DNA of 6,340 bases. Origin: an uncultured Neomegalonema sp. Its GTDB lineage: Bacteria > Pseudomonadota > Alphaproteobacteria > Rhodobacterales > Rhodobacteraceae. The stretch covers positions 1 through 6,340 of the forward strand of contig CALFWP010000104.1 of the NCBI GenBank assembly GCA_937927905.1, given 5' to 3'. Made by a program: the position numbers and the translations under genes. The notes under the pieces were generated by a model. That model was given only the letters and a program-made list of their open reading frames with translations, was not told the origin of the DNA and did not search any database. Every line of letters starts with the position of its first letter. Positions within the stretch are counted from its first letter, which is position 1. Shown here in pieces: positions 5,008 to 6,340 of the stretch.

Positions 5008-5571
5008 ATGAATTTGATCCGCAATGCATGCGCGCTTTCCTCCGCAATTGTACTCGGTATCGCTCCGGGGGCTTTTTCACAAACGGGGGGAGTGCCGGGC
5101 GGTTTCAAACACGACTCAACCCTGCCGATACAGGTGTCCGCCGATGCCCTAGAGGTAAGACAGGATGATCAGGTTGCGGTGTTCACCGGCACGGTCGATG
5201 CGCGCCAGGGTGATGTCAGAATGCAGGCTCAGCGCCTGACCGTAACATACAATCCGGATGCGGACGGAAACAGCGACACAGGCGCAATTCAACGGGTACG
5301 TGCCGAGGGTGACGTGTTTATCTCCGGCACAGACAGTACGGCCTCAGGAAACTGGGCGGATTACGATGTGGCGAGCGGAAACATTACGATGGGTGACACT
5401 GTGACTCTGACCCAGGGTCAAGGCGATTGCAGCAATGTTATTGGGGGAACATCGCTGTTGATCAACCTTAATACCGGACGGGCACAAATGCGTGGTGGTA
5501 TTTCAGGAACAAACGCACAAAGCGGCAGAGTTGAGATGATTCTCAATCCCGGCCGGGGATGCCGGAACTGA
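5008..5571 (+). CDS. lptA: Periplasmic LPS transport protein LptA (OstA-like)
   Basis: LptA is the soluble beta-jellyroll protein that bridges LptC and the outer-membrane LptDE, carrying LPS across the periplasm. The 187-residue product starts with a signal peptide (hydrophobic about 7-20, likely cleavage near AFS-Q25), followed by the OstA core: LPIQVSADALEVRQDDQVAVFTGTVDARQGDVRMQAQRLTVTY (from residue 39), then the VRAEGDVFISG strand pair, a DYDVASGNITMGDTVTLTQG segment and GGTSLLINLNTGRAQM. These are the family's signature pieces: a substrate strand, F-x-G-x-V, then D-V-R-M-x-A. ATG 5008 is preferred over GTG 5002 because AGGA (4995-4998) is 9 nt from the ATG but only 3 nt from the GTG. 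It begins 11 bp after the lptC stop and is followed by a 58-bp gap to lptB, all in one direction, so the genes form one operon. Confidence 0.95.
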   Translation: MNLIRNACALSSAIVLGIAPGAFSQTGGVPGGFKHDSTLPIQVSADALEVRQDDQVAVFTGTVDARQGDVRMQAQRLTVTYNPDADGNSDTGAIQRVRAEGDVFISGTDSTASGNWADYDVASGNITMGDTVTLTQGQGDCSNVIGGTSLLINLNTGRAQMRGGISGTNAQSGRVEMILNPGRGCRN

Positions 5572-5629
5572 TCCTGATGCCCGGGTTCATACGATTTAAA
5601 GGTCATTCCTCTAACATGACAGGTGGGAC

Positions 5630-6340
5630 ATGACGACGGCAACTCCCATAAGGCGTAAAACCGGTCGTACACCGTCGTTGACGGTTGCAGCGGAGAACAG
5701 CGGTCTTGTGGTTGACCGGATCGGTAAAAGCTATAAATCCCGCCCCGTAGTCCGTGGTGTGAGTGTAGCGCTAAACCGGGGGGAAGTCGTTGGATTGCTC
5801 GGCCCAAATGGTGCGGGGAAGACGACATGCTTTTACATGATTATGGGGCTGATCCCAGTGGATTACGGGACAATTTCGCTCGATGGAGCGGATGTTACCT
5901 CCCTGCCCATGCATCGCCGCGCCAGTCTGGGCATGGGATATCTGCCACAGGAAGCCTCAATTTTCCGCGGGTTGACAGTCGAAGAAAATATTCGTGCTGT
6001 TCTGGAACTTGTGGAACCGGTGCGAAAAAAACGCGAGGCAAAACTCGACAGTTTACTGGGCGAGTTTTCGATCACTCATTTACGCCGGACACCTTCCGTA
6101 GCCCTATCCGGCGGAGAACGGCGGCGTGTGGAGATTGCACGGGCACTTGCCACGAAACCGGCCTTTATACTTCTGGACGAACCGTTTGCAGGTGTAGACC
6201 CGATTGCAGTGAACGATATCAGAGCACTTGTGTCGCATTTGAAAACCCGTGGAATCGGGGTTCTGATAACCGATCACAACGTACGGGAAACACTCAGTAT
6301 TATCGACAGGGCTTATATACTTCACGACGGTCAGGTGCTC
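5630..6340 (+). CDS. lptB: LPS export ABC transporter ATPase LptB (C-terminus beyond window)
   Basis: LptB hydrolyses ATP on the cytoplasmic face to extract LPS from the inner membrane with LptFG. The 237 visible codons run to the window edge in frame. Motifs in order: Walker A GPNGAGKT (58-65), Q-loop in GYLPQEASIFRGLTVEEN (Q107), signature LSGGERRRVEIARALA (159-174), Walker B FILLDEP (D183, E184), FAGVDP after it, and the switch histidine H216 in LITDHNVRET. The YLPQEASIF and FAGVDPI strings are characteristic of LptB rather than other ABC ATPases. Compared with E. coli LptB (241 residues, from memory), Walker A lies about 22 residues further in, because of a basic N-terminal extension (IRRKTGRTPS); some 20-30 C-terminal residues are missing. 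ATG 5630 has AGG 6 nt upstream. In alphaproteobacteria rpoN usually follows directly. Confidence 0.97.
   Translation, partial: MTTATPIRRKTGRTPSLTVAAENSGLVVDRIGKSYKSRPVVRGVSVALNRGEVVGLLGPNGAGKTTCFYMIMGLIPVDYGTISLDGADVTSLPMHRRASLGMGYLPQEASIFRGLTVEENIRAVLELVEPVRKKREAKLDSLLGEFSITHLRRTPSVALSGGERRRVEIARALATKPAFILLDEPFAGVDPIAVNDIRALVSHLKTRGIGVLITDHNVRETLSIIDRAYILHDGQVL

Noticed and set aside
1..6340. Mobile elements, CRISPR arrays, toxin-antitoxin or defence genes
   Set aside because: No regularly spaced repeats, transposase or integrase motifs, or terminal inverted repeats were seen; every substantial gene has an ordinary housekeeping or envelope reading.

Overview
The window reads as chromosomal DNA of an LPS-producing alphaproteobacterium of moderate G+C content. 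The evidence is the gene order on the right half: a short HRDC-less RNase D, then kdsD, lptC, lptA and lptB, all on the + strand. In alphaproteobacteria this block usually continues into rpoN (sigma-54) and hpf. Each protein is recognisable from its own motifs. The order or family of the organism cannot be fixed from the sequence alone.

Layout. (1) Positions 1-408, minus strand: the N-terminal 136 codons of rimP (30S ribosome maturation), cut by the window edge, with a good sigma-70-type promoter bracketed by a perfect 9-bp inverted repeat. (2) Positions 634-1365, minus strand: an unrecognised exported protein with a charged Cys-flanked segment and a Pro/Gln/Tyr-rich C-terminal half. (3) Positions 1572-2441, minus strand: a secreted protein with a Ser/Gly-rich linker and a PEP-CTERM-like C-terminus of the VPAPG type, that is, a probable exosortase substrate. 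It is closed by a strong intrinsic terminator. (4) Positions 2442-2687: an AT-rich divergent control region. It holds a near-perfect sigma-54 (-24/-12) promoter reading into the PEP-CTERM-like gene, two direct repeats exactly 20 bp apart, and a perfect 10-bp inverted repeat centred about 89 bp upstream of the predicted start point, where an enhancer-binding activator would be expected. (5) Positions 2688-6340, plus strand: RNase D-like exonuclease (probably starting at TTG), arabinose-5-phosphate isomerase KdsD, and LptC, LptA and LptB. LptB is cut at the right edge after 237 codons.

How the genes work together. KdsD makes arabinose 5-phosphate, the first committed precursor of Kdo in the LPS inner core. 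LptB (ATPase), LptC (membrane-anchored periplasmic bridge) and LptA (soluble periplasmic bridge) move finished LPS from the inner membrane to the outer membrane. The two exported minus-strand proteins also belong to the envelope or outside of the cell. The most interesting point is regulatory. The PEP-CTERM-like gene has a textbook sigma-54 promoter, and its putative activator site abuts the likely promoter of the operon that, by usual synteny, leads into the sigma-54 gene itself.

No RNA gene, insertion sequence, CRISPR array, phage gene or defence system is visible. No gene-free stretch exceeds 300 bases.
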